DNA of 64,000 bases from JAXLXE01 sp046328115. GTDB lineage: Bacteria; Chloroflexota; UBA6077; JACCZL01. Within the stretch, counting starts at the first letter, position 1. Each line of letters begins with the position of its first letter. The notes beneath the pieces were generated by a model. The model was not told the DNA's origin, did no database searches, and was given only the letters and a program-made list of their open reading frames with translations. The position numbers were made by a program, and so were the translations under genes. Shown in pieces: positions 34,132-43,139 of this stretch. The DNA lies in the NCBI GenBank assembly GCA_046328115.1, contig JAXLXE010000001.1:1922001-1986000 (forward strand), written 5' to 3'.

Positions 34132-35108
34132 TGGGCGGTGTCCCGGCGCTGGTACCAGACGGTCACGATCACGATGGCGGCCATGAAGGGGAACATCCAG
34201 AGCGAGATCGCCGCGCCCATGCTCAGCTCGCCAGCGTTCATACCCACCTGGTACGCGAGCGTGGCCAGGAGGTGGGTGCTATTCGCCGGACCGCCGCGCG
34301 TCAGGACGTACACCACCTGGAAGTCCGCGAACGTCCAGATGATGGAGAACAGCGAGACGATGGTGAGGATGGGCATGATGAGCGGCAGGGTGACGTGGCG
34401 AAAGCGCTGGATCGCCGTGGCGCCGTCAATGGCGGCCGCCTCGTAGAGGTCCTGCGGGATCGTCTGGAGCCCGGCCAGGAGCGAGATCGCAAAGAACGGT
34501 GTGCCGCGCCAGATGTTGACTGCGATCACGGACCCCATCGCCAGCGTGGGATCGCCCAGGAACGGAATGTTCGATGGCGAGAAGTTGCCCGTGCGGACGT
34601 AGTTGACGTACTCGATCACGCCGGCTGACTTGAGACCCCAGCTGATGATGCCGTAGGTCGCATCGAAGATCCAGAGCCACGCCAGCGTGGACAGCGCGGT
34701 GGGAATGATCCACGGCAGCAGCAGGCCGGCGCGGATCAGGTTCTTGAAGGGGAAGTGCTGGTTCATCAGCAGTGCCAGGCACATCCCCAGGGACAGCTTG
34801 AACACGGTGGTGATGCCCGTGTAGACGAAGGTGTTCTTAAGGGTTTGCTGGAAGATCGAGTTCTGGAGGTTCTTGACGAAGTTGTCTACGCCGACGAACT
34901 GCCCCGGCACGCCGATGCGGGCATCCACCAGGCTGTAGCTGATGGCTAGGACAAACGGGTAGGCAATGAAGATGACGAGAATCGCCATCGCCGGGGCCAT
35001 TAAGACCAGGCCCAGGCTGTTCTCGCGCTCCAGAATGTCGTGCCACCATCGACGGGCTGGAACACCAACCGCTCTCGTGGCGACCGTCGAGTTGACCGAG
35101 GTGCTCAT
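34128..35108 (-). CDS. Carbohydrate-type ABC transporter permease (MalF/UgpA-like)
   Basis: 326 residues, six helices. The EAA loop is QDLYEAAAIDGATAIQRFRHVTLPLIMPIL; AYPFVLAISYSLVDARIG and the large loop GQFVGVDNFVKNL are typical of the first CUT1 permease. ATG 35108 has GGAGG upstream; 143 further open codons upstream are chance. It forms the heterodimer with the MalG-like protein. Expressed from the promoter at 35400-35428 with a leader of about 285 bases that contains a palindrome. Confidence 0.92.
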   Translation of the reverse strand: MSTSVNSTVATRAVGVPARRWWHDILERENSLGLVLMAPAMAILVIFIAYPFVLAISYSLVDARIGVPGQFVGVDNFVKNLQNSIFQQTLKNTFVYTGITTVFKLSLGMCLALLMNQHFPFKNLIRAGLLLPWIIPTALSTLAWLWIFDATYGIISWGLKSAGVIEYVNYVRTGNFSPSNIPFLGDPTLAMGSVIAVNIWRGTPFFAISLLAGLQTIPQDLYEAAAIDGATAIQRFRHVTLPLIMPILTIVSLFSIIWTFADFQVVYVLTRGGPANSTHLLATLAYQVGMNAGELSMGAAISLWMFPFMAAIVIVTVWYQRRDTAQ

Positions 35109-35328
35109 GCATAACCTCCGCTTGGGAGTCGGAACCCGGCCGCCGCATCCCGCTGGGGGTGCCGCGGTGGTGACGAAACGCCGACCATCCCGTTCCGCCG
35201 CGCGCACGGGACGAGCGCGGCCGGCAAGACGCGATTTGAGGGTAGCGCCATCCGCTGGGAAGGATGCGCGACCGCTCCGTGTGCAGTTGGCAACATCGCC
35301 TCCTTGCGGGGTGAGCGGGTTCGTGACA

Positions 35329-35347
35329 CGAAATCTCGAAGATTTCG
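35329..35347. promoter_or_regulatory. Palindromic operator candidate
   Basis: Perfect inverted repeat CGAAATCT-CGA-AGATTTCG in the leader of the sugar permease pair, about 50 bases downstream of the promoter. It fits a LacI- or GntR-type dimer site; the regulator is not in the window. Confidence 0.4.
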
Positions 35348-35399
35348 GGGCGACGGGTAGCCGGCTCGTCACGCGCCAGGCGCTCGGACGGCTGGCGGT

Positions 35400-35428
35400 A
35401 GCATATCCACGAGCCTGAATGATGTCAA
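35400..35428 (-). promoter_or_regulatory. Promoter of the sugar permease pair
   Basis: Minus-strand TTGACA (35428-35423), 17-base spacer, TATGCT (35405-35400). A second palindrome, CCCATATGGG (35430-35439), abuts the -35 side. Confidence 0.65.
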
Positions 35429-35438
35429 CCCATATGGG

Positions 35439-35676
35439 CCTGTTTCCCAACCCGTCGCACGATCGAGCGCCACGTGCGCGAGCGGGCAACGACGTACCGT
35501 CCGGGAGATGCGGCCCGGCGATGTACCATCCACACACGGGTCAGACGCGGGTGTTGGGGAATAGACCGCGCGGTCGTGGCGATTCGCATGGGTGCGCGGC
35601 TACCACCTGGTCTTTCGTGTCTCTTCTGCTTGTCAGTTCTGCTTATCCGCTCTGTGTTTAGGTGAGGTGACCTGAG
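35439..35676. other. Intergenic region without a gene
   Basis: Between the promoter of the minus-strand permease pair and the sulfite-oxidase-like gene. I see no ORF with protein-like composition and no clear plus-strand promoter. Confidence 0.5.
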
Positions 35677-36282
35677 ATGGCGTTCGACTTCTTCCGACGA
35701 GGGAAGTCCCAGAAGGAGCAGCAGCTTGGGGAGCGACTGCCGCCCGGCCAGTATCTGACCGAGAAGTGGCCGGTGCTTCACTATGGATCGGTCCCGGCAT
35801 TCAATCCGGCAACCTGGGATTTCCGAGTCACGGGACTGGTGAAGCAGCCGATCCGGCTCAGCTACGAGGAATTCCAGCAGCTTCCGCGCAAGAAGGTGCA
35901 GCGAGACATCCACTGCGTCACTCGGTGGAGCATGTTCGACAGTGAATGGGAAGGTGTCCCGTTCAGTGAGGTGGTGAGGCTGGCCGGCCCGCTGCCTGAG
36001 GCCCGATTCGTGATGGCGCATTCGGAGCAGAACTTCACGGCGAACCTGCCGATCGAGGACGTGCTGCGCGACGACGTGCTCCTGGCGACGCGTCGGAACG
36101 GGCAGGACATCTCGCCGGAGCACGGGTGGCCGTTGAGGCTCTTCGTGCCCCATCTGTACTTCTGGAAGAGCGCCAAGTGGCTGCGCGGGATCGAGTTCAT
36201 GGCTGAGGACCGACCCGGGTTCTGGGAGGGGTACGGGTACCACATGCGCGGGGATCCCTGGGAAGAGGAGCGCTACGGCTAA
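35677..36282 (+). CDS. Sulfite-oxidase-like molybdopterin-domain protein
   Basis: 201 residues, just the molybdopterin-binding domain of the sulfite oxidase family. C80 in RDIHCVTRWSMFD is the expected molybdenum ligand; PEHGWPLRLFVPHLYFWKSAKWLRGIEF is the second hallmark. No signal peptide and no haem or dimer domain, so it is a short stand-alone cytoplasmic form, like proteins annotated sulfite oxidase-like oxidoreductase. Substrate unknown. The ATG follows GAGGTGACCTGAG. Confidence 0.88.
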   Translation: MAFDFFRRGKSQKEQQLGERLPPGQYLTEKWPVLHYGSVPAFNPATWDFRVTGLVKQPIRLSYEEFQQLPRKKVQRDIHCVTRWSMFDSEWEGVPFSEVVRLAGPLPEARFVMAHSEQNFTANLPIEDVLRDDVLLATRRNGQDISPEHGWPLRLFVPHLYFWKSAKWLRGIEFMAEDRPGFWEGYGYHMRGDPWEEERYG

Positions 36283-36293
36283 CGCTCGCCGGG

Positions 36294-36299
36294 TATACT
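36294..36299 (+). promoter_or_regulatory. -10 element of the rpsF-ssb-rpsR operon
   Basis: TATACT 12 bases after the preceding stop; no strong -35. The leader to the ATG at 36444 is about 140 bases and contains a CCACAG/CTGTGG hairpin, so it could hold an S6:S18 autoregulatory site, which I could not confirm. Confidence 0.45.
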
Positions 36300-36443
36300 G
36301 GCTGGCGGCTACAGTTCCACAGCGGCGGCTGTGGCCGCGTGGGTCCATCTGGGGCCCGTTCCTTTCTGCTCCTGGCTTGGTCCGACCCCCGCACGGTCTG
36401 ACCGCCCAAGTCCAGGGGCAAACCCATGGAGAGGAGGTGCGTG

Positions 36444-36734
36444 ATGCGTGACTATGAGTTGATGGTTGTGCTCAACCCTGAGCTCGACGATGACGGCGTG
36501 ACGGCCGCCACCGAGCGGATCAAGACGCTGGTGAGCGGTCGGGGTGGCGAAGTCACGGAGGTGAACCCGTGGGGTCGCCGCCGGATGGCCTACCCAATCC
36601 GCAAGTTCCAGGATGGCTTCTACAGCGTTGCCAAGCTTAGGCTGGATCCCTCCGCGGCGGATCCGCTGGAGCGGAACCTGCGGCAGGCCGAGCCGGTCCT
36701 TCGTCACTTGTTGATCAGGCTGGGCGAGGAGTAG
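36444..36734 (+). CDS. rpsF: 30S ribosomal protein S6
   Basis: 96 residues. RDYELMVVLNPELDDDGV and GRRRMAYPIRKFQDGFYSVAKLRL are diagnostic. S6 binds S18 and 16S rRNA in the platform of the small subunit. ATG 36444 sits behind GAGGAGGTG. First gene of the classic rpsF-ssb-rpsR operon. Confidence 0.97.
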   Translation: MRDYELMVVLNPELDDDGVTAATERIKTLVSGRGGEVTEVNPWGRRRMAYPIRKFQDGFYSVAKLRLDPSAADPLERNLRQAEPVLRHLLIRLGEE

Positions 36735-36748
36735 TCCGAGGGGGGGCA

Positions 36749-37195
36749 ATGCTCAAGGCGACGATTGTTGGCAACCTGGGACGTGATCCGGACGAACCCC
36801 GCTACACATCGGATGGGCGGCCGTTCGTGCGATTCAACGTGGCCTCCACGTACCGAGGCCGCGGGCAAGATGGCGACAACCAGGAGCGCACGGAATGGAT
36901 CAGGGTCACCGCGTTTGGCCGGTTGGCTGAGGTGGTCTCCCAGTACCTGCGTCGTGGCAGCCGGGTATACGTGGAGGGGCGTCTGGAAACGCGGCCCTGG
37001 ATCGACAATCAGCAGCAGCCGCAGGCTGGGCTCGAGGTCCTGGCGAACGACATCCAGTTCATGAGCAACCGCTCGGATGACGAGGGTGGGCGAGGGCCCC
37101 GCGACGGAGGCGGTCCGCCTCCGCGATCCGGTGGTGGCGGCAGGTCTGAGCAACAGGGGCCACCGGACAACGATCTGGATGATCTGCCATTCTAG
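36749..37195 (+). CDS. ssb: Single-stranded DNA-binding protein
   Basis: 148 residues. The OB fold spans about 1-108 (LKATIVGNLGRDPDEPRYT, RVTAFGRLAEVVSQYLRRGS, YVEGRLETRPW), followed by a Gly/Arg-rich flexible tail and the acidic tip DNDLDDLPF that recruits partner proteins. ATG 36749 with GAGGGGGG upstream; 14 bases after rpsF. Confidence 0.96.
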   Translation: MLKATIVGNLGRDPDEPRYTSDGRPFVRFNVASTYRGRGQDGDNQERTEWIRVTAFGRLAEVVSQYLRRGSRVYVEGRLETRPWIDNQQQPQAGLEVLANDIQFMSNRSDDEGGRGPRDGGGPPPRSGGGGRSEQQGPPDNDLDDLPF

Positions 37196-37277
37196 CGACT
37201 GGGACAGGCGCGGCTGATGCGCTGGCCGGATGGTCGGGCCAGAGGCCGGGTCAGGCGAGAGGTTGAGTAGGTAAGAG

Positions 37278-37796
37278 ATGAGTCCTCAGAGGAAGTCAAG
37301 TGGTGGACCGCGCGGCGGCCGCCGTGGCGAGTTTGGCGGGCGGAAATACACGCCGCGTCGGAAGGTCTGCGTATTTTGCGTGGACAAGATCAGCGATATT
37401 GACTACAAAGACGTGCCGCGGCTGCGGCGGCACCTGTCCGAGCGCGGCAAAATCGAGCCGCGGCGAAAGACCGGCACCTGCGCCAAACACCAGCGCGCTC
37501 TGGCGGTGGCGCTGAAGCGTGCCCGACACGTGGCGCTGCTGCCGTTTACCGCTGAGCACATTCGCATCAGCGGCGTGGTGATGCGGTCGCCAGAAGACCG
37601 TCGGCGCGACTTCGACCGTGGCCCGCGCAATCAGGCTCCAGCCGAGGTGGATGGCGCGGCGGAGCAGGCCGAGGCGGCTACTGAGGCGCCCGCGTCTGTT
37701 GACACGGACGCCGCGGTGGATGCGCCAGTCGGCGCGGCGGTCGAAGCGGCGGTTGAGGAAGAGGCGGTGGGCGCAGCCGCCGGTGACGGCGCGTAG
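37278..37796 (+). CDS. rpsR: 30S ribosomal protein S18 with long acidic C-terminal extension
   Basis: 172 residues against the usual 70-95. The S18 core covers about 20-92, with the zinc-type pairs CVFC and CAKH and YKDVPRLRRHLSERGKI. From about residue 103 a tail rich in Ala, Glu and Val (AEVDGAAEQAEAATEAPAS...) continues for some 70 residues, opposite in charge to the core. The reading frame is continuous, so the tail is real unless a stop was lost. Followed by a hairpin. Confidence 0.95.
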   Translation: MSPQRKSSGGPRGGRRGEFGGRKYTPRRKVCVFCVDKISDIDYKDVPRLRRHLSERGKIEPRRKTGTCAKHQRALAVALKRARHVALLPFTAEHIRISGVVMRSPEDRRRDFDRGPRNQAPAEVDGAAEQAEAATEAPASVDTDAAVDAPVGAAVEAAVEEEAVGAAAGDGA

Positions 37797-37816
37797 TGCC
37801 CTCCAGGCATCCCGTG

Positions 37817-37843
37817 GCCGGATCCGCATAGCGCGGATCCGGC
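37817..37843 (+). terminator. Hairpin after rpsR
   Basis: 11-bp perfect stem GCCGGATCCGC / GCGGATCCGGC with a 5-base loop, 20 bases after the rpsR stop. No U-tract, so a terminator or attenuator before the parvulin gene. Confidence 0.55.
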
Positions 37844-37859
37844 TCATCTAGCACTCGTT

Positions 37860-39056
37860 ATGCCCAGGAATCCCGTTCGCCGGCCGTCCCGGCTCAGCAA
37901 GAGCACCGCCGTTCGACTGGCGATGCTGCGGCCGTCCAGGCGGCAAATCCACCGCTGGCAGCGAGAACGCAAGATCCAACGCTGGATCTGGTATGGGCTG
38001 GGCGTTCTCGCCGGGCTAATCGTCCTGATTCTCGGGTTCGGATACGTGCGGGAGAACTACCTGCGGGCGGGCGAGGTGGCGGCCACGGTGTATGGCCAAC
38101 CAATCACCGTGGATCAGGTAGCGGAACGCGCTCGTTCGCGGCTGCAGATTATCGACACGCAGGCGCGGCTGTACCAGGCGCAGGGCGGAGCCCAGGCGGC
38201 GGCCCAATTCAGCCTGCAGCGCGCGCGGGTGCCGGATCAAGTCCTGGACAGCCTGATTGAAGAACGGCTGGTGGAGCAGGAGCTCTCCCGTCGGTCCATC
38301 ATGGTGTCCAAGGACGCGGTACTCGAGAAGCTGCGCCAGGAAGTCGCGGACGAGGAGGCGTCACGGCAGCCCGCACCCACCCCCACGCCCGTTACCCCCG
38401 GCGCCGCGCCGACCCCGACCCCCGGTGCGGAACCCACGCCGTTCCCAACGCCAACTGTCGTACCAACATTGACGTCCGAGGCGTTCGACGCGGCCTACCA
38501 GGCGTTTCTGACGGGTGCCGGGTTCACCGATGAACAGTACCAGGGCGTTGTGCGCGGTCGGCTGATGCGCGAACGCCTGACCCAGGCGATGCGGGCAGAT
38601 CTGCCCACGAGCGAAGAGCAGGTCCACGCGCGGCACATCCTGCTGGACACCGCGGAGAAAGCCGCGCTGGCGCAGGCACAGCTCAAGGCGGGTGTGCCCT
38701 TCGATCAAGTGGCGCGCGAGATGTCCGCGGACCCGGGTTCCAAGGATAAGGGCGGGGACCTGGGCTGGTTCGCGCGAGGCGTGATGGTACCGGCGTTTGA
38801 GCAGGCCGCGTTCAGCCAGGAGCTTGGCGTGATTGGCGAGCCCTTCCCCTCCACACACGGCACGCACATCGTCCAGGTGCTGGAGAAAGATCTGGGCAGG
38901 CCGCTCGCCGAGGACCAGGTGGAGACGCGGGCCAGCCAGGCCTACCAGACGTGGTACGCGGGATTGAAAGGCTCGTCGGACGTAGACAACCAGCTTACGG
39001 CTGAACGGCGCGCATGGATTCTGCGACGCGCGGGCGGTGCCCGATCGCCAGGTTGA
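37860..39056 (+). CDS. Membrane-anchored parvulin-type peptidyl-prolyl isomerase (PrsA/SurA-like)
   Basis: 398 residues. The very basic N-terminus (about 1-42) leads to one helix (IWYGLGVLAGLIVLILGFGYV). A SurA_N-like helical part follows, with a Pro/Thr linker (PTPTPVTPGAAPTPTPG near 172-200) and a parvulin domain (about 255-345: HARHILLDT, GGDLGWFARGVMVPAFEQAAF, THGTHIVQVLE). Likely folds secreted proteins outside the membrane. ATG 37860 has no good ribosome site. Confidence 0.9.
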   Translation: MPRNPVRRPSRLSKSTAVRLAMLRPSRRQIHRWQRERKIQRWIWYGLGVLAGLIVLILGFGYVRENYLRAGEVAATVYGQPITVDQVAERARSRLQIIDTQARLYQAQGGAQAAAQFSLQRARVPDQVLDSLIEERLVEQELSRRSIMVSKDAVLEKLRQEVADEEASRQPAPTPTPVTPGAAPTPTPGAEPTPFPTPTVVPTLTSEAFDAAYQAFLTGAGFTDEQYQGVVRGRLMRERLTQAMRADLPTSEEQVHARHILLDTAEKAALAQAQLKAGVPFDQVAREMSADPGSKDKGGDLGWFARGVMVPAFEQAAFSQELGVIGEPFPSTHGTHIVQVLEKDLGRPLAEDQVETRASQAYQTWYAGLKGSSDVDNQLTAERRAWILRRAGGARSPG

Positions 39057-39123
39057 CGGAACCGTCTCTGAGCGCCTCGGCCCAGCGGCGACGCGGCAGG
39101 ATTGTGGATAGCACGGCCGAGGG

Positions 39124-39206
39124 TGCCGAGGAGGGGACTCGAACCCCTACCCCCTCACGGGGAGCCGATTTTAAGTCGGCCGCGTCTGCCGTTTCGCCAC
39201 CTCGGC
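39124..39206 (-). tRNA. tRNA-Leu (anticodon UAA)
   Basis: Minus strand. Acceptor GCCGAGG pairs with CCTCGGC, discriminator A; the anticodon loop CTTAAAA carries TAA. It has a long variable arm (CTCCCCGTGAGGGGG) as in class II tRNAs and GGTTCGAGTCC in the T-arm. CCA is not encoded. Confidence 0.96.
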
Positions 39207-39221
39207 GGGTGGTTGCGCCGC

Positions 39222-42200
39222 GTGGCTGATTCTACACCTGTGGCCGAAAGGCCATCTGGCACTGAGCTCTACCGCGTCCTACTGGTCGCGGCGTTGTCCT
39301 CGTTCGCGCTGACGCCGCTGATGACTGACCATTTCTTCGCCTCCAGCGACGGGCTTTACCACGTCTACCGGTCCATGGAGGTGTACCGTTGTCTCCAGAG
39401 CGGCGTGCTGATCTGTCGGTGGATGCCTGACCAGTTTCTTGGGTACGGGACTCCCCTGCTGAACCTGTACTCGCCCGCCGTGTACTACTACATCGCCGGC
39501 CTTCATGCGCTGGGGTTTGGCTGGATCGCGGCCACCAAGGCCTCAATGGTCCTGTTCATCATCTTTGCCGGAGTGGCGGCGTACGGGTACGCCAGCGACT
39601 TCCTCTCGCCCAGGGCCGCGGTGCTGGCAGCGGTGGTGTACGTGTACGTGCCGTACCACCTGGTCAACGCCTACTTCCGCGGCGACCTTCCTGAGTTGTT
39701 CGCCATGGCGTGGTTCCCCGCCATTCTCTGGGCGTTCACTCGCATCGTGCGGCCGGGCCCGCCGGGCCAACGGGCTGGGTACGTGGCGGCCGCGGCGTTG
39801 TGCTACGCAGGTCTCATCCTGACCCACAACCTGTCGGCCTTTATCTACACGGGGCTGCTAGTGATCTACTGCGCGTTTCTCCTGCTGCGCGGGTTAGTAG
39901 AGCGGCAGTACAGATTACCCCTGGGGCTGCTCAAGCCGGCGGGGCTGTTGCTGGGTGCCACGTTTCTGGCATATGCGCTGTCCGCGTATCTCTCATTCCC
40001 CGCGCTGTTCGAACGCCACCTGATCCAGTTAGAGGGCCTGCTGTACGTCTCGCACGCGGACCACTTCCCCACACTGCAGCAGATCATGCCCAACCAGATC
40101 GTGCACATCTACGGGATCATCTTCCCGGAGTCGCCGGAGTACGCCTACAAGATGGGCCTGGTCCAGGTGGGGCTGGGCGGACTGGGCGCGGTCGTGGCCG
40201 TGGCGTTGTATCGCCGGTTCCGGTTCCGGGCGCGGGGCGAGGCTGCGATCAGCATCGTGGTGTTCGCTGTGGCGTTCTGGTTCTCGCGACCCGTCTCGCT
40301 GTGGGCGTGGGACAACATACCGCTCTTGCCGTACGCGCAGTTCCCCTGGCGCATGCTGTTGCTCATGGCGCTGCCCACCAGCGTGATGACGGGCTTCATC
40401 GTGGATGCGTTTGCCGAGCGCTGGCGGCCGCCGTTGGCGACAGCGCTGGTTGCGTTCACCATCCTCACCAACACCCTGGGCCTGCGCCCGATCATGGCAA
40501 ACGCGGTGGAAGGCGAGATCGACCTGGCGGAAAGCACGCGCTTTGAGCTGATGTACAAGCTCCTTGGGACCACGGTGGCGGGCGAGTACATCCCGCGGTG
40601 GGTGAAGGAGAAGCCGTTCGTCTCCCCGGAGGCGCTCGCGATCGTCCTTGGTGGGATCTCGCCGGCCGTTCACGTCCCCACCTCCGATCCGCGGATCTCA
40701 GTGGAGCGCCTGGCGAAGGGCTCCAACCATCAGGAGTACCGACTCAAGGGTGATGTGGCCGGCCGGGTAGTGTTCAGCACCGCGTACTTCCCCGGCTGGG
40801 TTGCCACACTGGACGGGAAACCGGCGGAGATCGACATCATCGACCCCGAGGGACTCATCGCGCTCCACGTGGGGCCGGGCGAGCATCTGGTGCGCCTGGA
40901 CTTTGGCAATACGCCGATCCGGACGTGGGGAGAAGTGGTCTCGGCGGTGGCGCTCGTCGTCTGTGCCGCGCTCCTTTGCTGGTGGGGCTGGTCGGCCTGG
41001 CGGCCCGTCACCGGGATCTCGCTGGACCGGCGCCTGGCGATGCGGACCGGGCTCGTTGTTGGGATCCTCGCGCTGTTCCCCGTGGGCGTCTGGCTGTATC
41101 AGCGGGCGTACCGGCCCCCGTCAGTGGCCCAGCGCGCGCTCAAGATCAATCTGGGTGACACGCTGATGCTCCTGGGATACGACCTGCGCGTGAACGGCGC
41201 ACTCCTGGAGCGGACCCACGCGGTCCCGTCGGGCACCACGCTGCAGCTTGCGACCTACTGGCAGGGTATCTCCTTAGATGCTGACCGTGTGGCGCGGTCC
41301 CGTGCATATGCCCGCCTGTCTAATATCGACGAGCAGAACTGGTCATTTGCCACGGAGGTCGCCCGCGCGCCAATCTCGGCGGACGGGTCTATCTTCCGCA
41401 GCGATCTCGAGCTTGCCGTGCCGCCCGGCCTGCCGCCCGGGGTCTACCAGATCGACCTGGGCGCCTTCGGTCGGGACGGCCGCCCGTTCGGCGTCCGAAA
41501 CATGGAGCTGGTGGAGCTTCTCCCCACCCAGGGCTCGGTGCGGGTGGGGCCGGTTGAGGTGCGTGCGGGTGATCCCAACGTACCGGGCCTGGAGGCGGCG
41601 AGCGGCGCGGTCTACGGCGAACGGGTCAAGCTGGAGTCGTTTGGCCTCTCGTACGGACTGAACGAGCGCAGATCCGCGCCATCGCCGATCAACGTGGACG
41701 CCAGGGCTGGCCTGGCCGCGGCCCGAGCGGGCGACACGCTGCAGATCGACATGCTGTGGCGGTCTCTGGTGGACCACCCCGGTCGGTACGTGGTCAGCGC
41801 CACGATCGAGGATGAGCGCGGGTTCCGGTGGGCCAATCGCGACAGCGAGCCGGTGGACAATCTGTACCCCACCTGGATGTGGTCGGCGGGCGAGCCGATA
41901 CGTGACCAACTGCGGATGCCAGTCCCGGCCGAGACACCGCCGGGTCGATACAAGCTCCGTCTACGGGTCCTGGAGCATGACAGTCCGTTGACCGCACTGG
42001 AGCCAGGACGATCGACCGGAGCCACCTTTGCCAGTCTGCTGGACCTGGACGTATTGAAGACGGAGGCGCAGCCGCGCGAGCGTGAGGTCGCCATCGCCGA
42101 TCGGCGGCGCCAGCGGGTGAGCGAAGATCTTGAGACCATCGGCCAGGAGATCGGCCGCGCGGAGGTCGTGGGTGGAGATCCTGTCGACGTCCAGGTGGTG

Positions 42201-42914
42201 TGGCGAGCGCTCCGTGACATCCGACGCGACTTCCAGGCCCGCGTGACGGTGAGCGGACGCGATGGCCGGCCCTGGGCCGAGGTCGTTGAGCCGCTGACGA
42301 GTCCGGGCAATCCCACCAGCAAGTGGGAGCGTGGCGACATCTTCCGTGGCCAGTACCGTCTTCGTCTCAATCGGGCGGCGGGGCCGGGCGAGGGCCGAGT
42401 CAGCGTGGAGCTAATCGACGGCGCCGGGGCGAGCGCGGGGAGGGTGGACCTGGGTAGGGTCACGGTGAGTCGCCGACCAACGAAGTCTGACCCCGGCGCG
42501 GCGCGCACGCAGATCAGCGCGACGTTTGGCGAGCGTATCTCGCTAACAGCGTTTGGGGTACAGCCCGCCGGTCGCCTGCCCGCCGGTCGCCCTACTCCGG
42601 TGGATGTCACGCTGCTCTGGCGAGCGGAGCGATCGCTTGACGTTGACTACACCGTGTTCGTGCAGCTTCTGGCGCCGGATGGCAAGCTGATGGCGCAGCA
42701 TGATGGCCAGCCGGATGACGGCCTGGCGATCACCACGACCTGGGAGCGCGGCGTGGACATCGCGGATACCCACCGCGTGAACGTACCGCGCGATCTGCCG
42801 CCGGGGCGGTACCGGCTGATCGCGGGGCTGTACGACGCGCGCGACGGCCAGCGTCTAACGGTAGGCGATGGCGGATCGTTCGCTCAGTTGGCGGAGATCG
42901 AGATCGCCCGATAG
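39222..42914 (+). CDS. Large GT-C-like membrane protein with four extracytoplasmic beta-sandwich repeats
   Basis: About 1230 residues. The N-terminal 480 hold about ten helices with external loops ASSDGLYHVYRSMEVYR and YFRGDLPELFAMAWFPAILW, then a soluble part and two more helices near 565-640. Four copies of a beta-sandwich follow (starting near 644, 796, 981 and 1099), each built around a ...VQVVWRA / PPGRYKLRLR-like core. This resembles YfhO-type and 6-PTP-synthase-related membrane proteins of Chloroflexota; enzymatic role unproven. The frame runs back through tRNA-Leu, so GTG 39222 (or 39240) is the start. Confidence 0.75.
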   Translation: MADSTPVAERPSGTELYRVLLVAALSSFALTPLMTDHFFASSDGLYHVYRSMEVYRCLQSGVLICRWMPDQFLGYGTPLLNLYSPAVYYYIAGLHALGFGWIAATKASMVLFIIFAGVAAYGYASDFLSPRAAVLAAVVYVYVPYHLVNAYFRGDLPELFAMAWFPAILWAFTRIVRPGPPGQRAGYVAAAALCYAGLILTHNLSAFIYTGLLVIYCAFLLLRGLVERQYRLPLGLLKPAGLLLGATFLAYALSAYLSFPALFERHLIQLEGLLYVSHADHFPTLQQIMPNQIVHIYGIIFPESPEYAYKMGLVQVGLGGLGAVVAVALYRRFRFRARGEAAISIVVFAVAFWFSRPVSLWAWDNIPLLPYAQFPWRMLLLMALPTSVMTGFIVDAFAERWRPPLATALVAFTILTNTLGLRPIMANAVEGEIDLAESTRFELMYKLLGTTVAGEYIPRWVKEKPFVSPEALAIVLGGISPAVHVPTSDPRISVERLAKGSNHQEYRLKGDVAGRVVFSTAYFPGWVATLDGKPAEIDIIDPEGLIALHVGPGEHLVRLDFGNTPIRTWGEVVSAVALVVCAALLCWWGWSAWRPVTGISLDRRLAMRTGLVVGILALFPVGVWLYQRAYRPPSVAQRALKINLGDTLMLLGYDLRVNGALLERTHAVPSGTTLQLATYWQGISLDADRVARSRAYARLSNIDEQNWSFATEVARAPISADGSIFRSDLELAVPPGLPPGVYQIDLGAFGRDGRPFGVRNMELVELLPTQGSVRVGPVEVRAGDPNVPGLEAASGAVYGERVKLESFGLSYGLNERRSAPSPINVDARAGLAAARAGDTLQIDMLWRSLVDHPGRYVVSATIEDERGFRWANRDSEPVDNLYPTWMWSAGEPIRDQLRMPVPAETPPGRYKLRLRVLEHDSPLTALEPGRSTGATFASLLDLDVLKTEAQPREREVAIADRRRQRVSEDLETIGQEIGRAEVVGGDPVDVQVVWRALRDIRRDFQARVTVSGRDGRPWAEVVEPLTSPGNPTSKWERGDIFRGQYRLRLNRAAGPGEGRVSVELIDGAGASAGRVDLGRVTVSRRPTKSDPGAARTQISATFGERISLTAFGVQPAGRLPAGRPTPVDVTLLWRAERSLDVDYTVFVQLLAPDGKLMAQHDGQPDDGLAITTTWERGVDIADTHRVNVPRDLPPGRYRLIAGLYDARDGQRLTVGDGGSFAQLAEIEIAR

Positions 42915-43027
42915 GCGCCCGCCCGGCGTGACCGTCGGGGCACTGGGACGTGACCTGACGGGGGATCGGCGACGCAGACGTGGCGCCCTGCCGTTGCACT
43001 GTTGCGTCGTGAAGATCCGTGCGATCT

Positions 43028-43056
43028 TTGACAGGATCTGATGCTGGAGCTACGCT
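43028..43056 (+). promoter_or_regulatory. Promoter of the oligopeptide transporter operon
   Basis: TTGACA (43028-43033), 17-base spacer, TACGCT (43051-43056), about 85 bases before the ATG at 43140. Confidence 0.6.
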
Positions 43057-43139
43057 AGCGGGCATTCACCTGACCGACGCGCCGGCGTTCAGCCATGGGC
43101 CTGTCTTGGGGGCGCGGAGACGGTCGCGCGGAGCGTGTC

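Noticed and set aside
36300..36443. S6:S18 leader RNA before rpsF
   Set aside because: A hairpin and spacing suitable for a leader are present, but I could not identify the conserved S6:S18-binding bulge with confidence.
39102..39221. Start of the 1230-residue membrane protein at 39102
   Set aside because: That start would place coding sequence across tRNA-Leu; starts at 39222 or 39240 lie after the tRNA.
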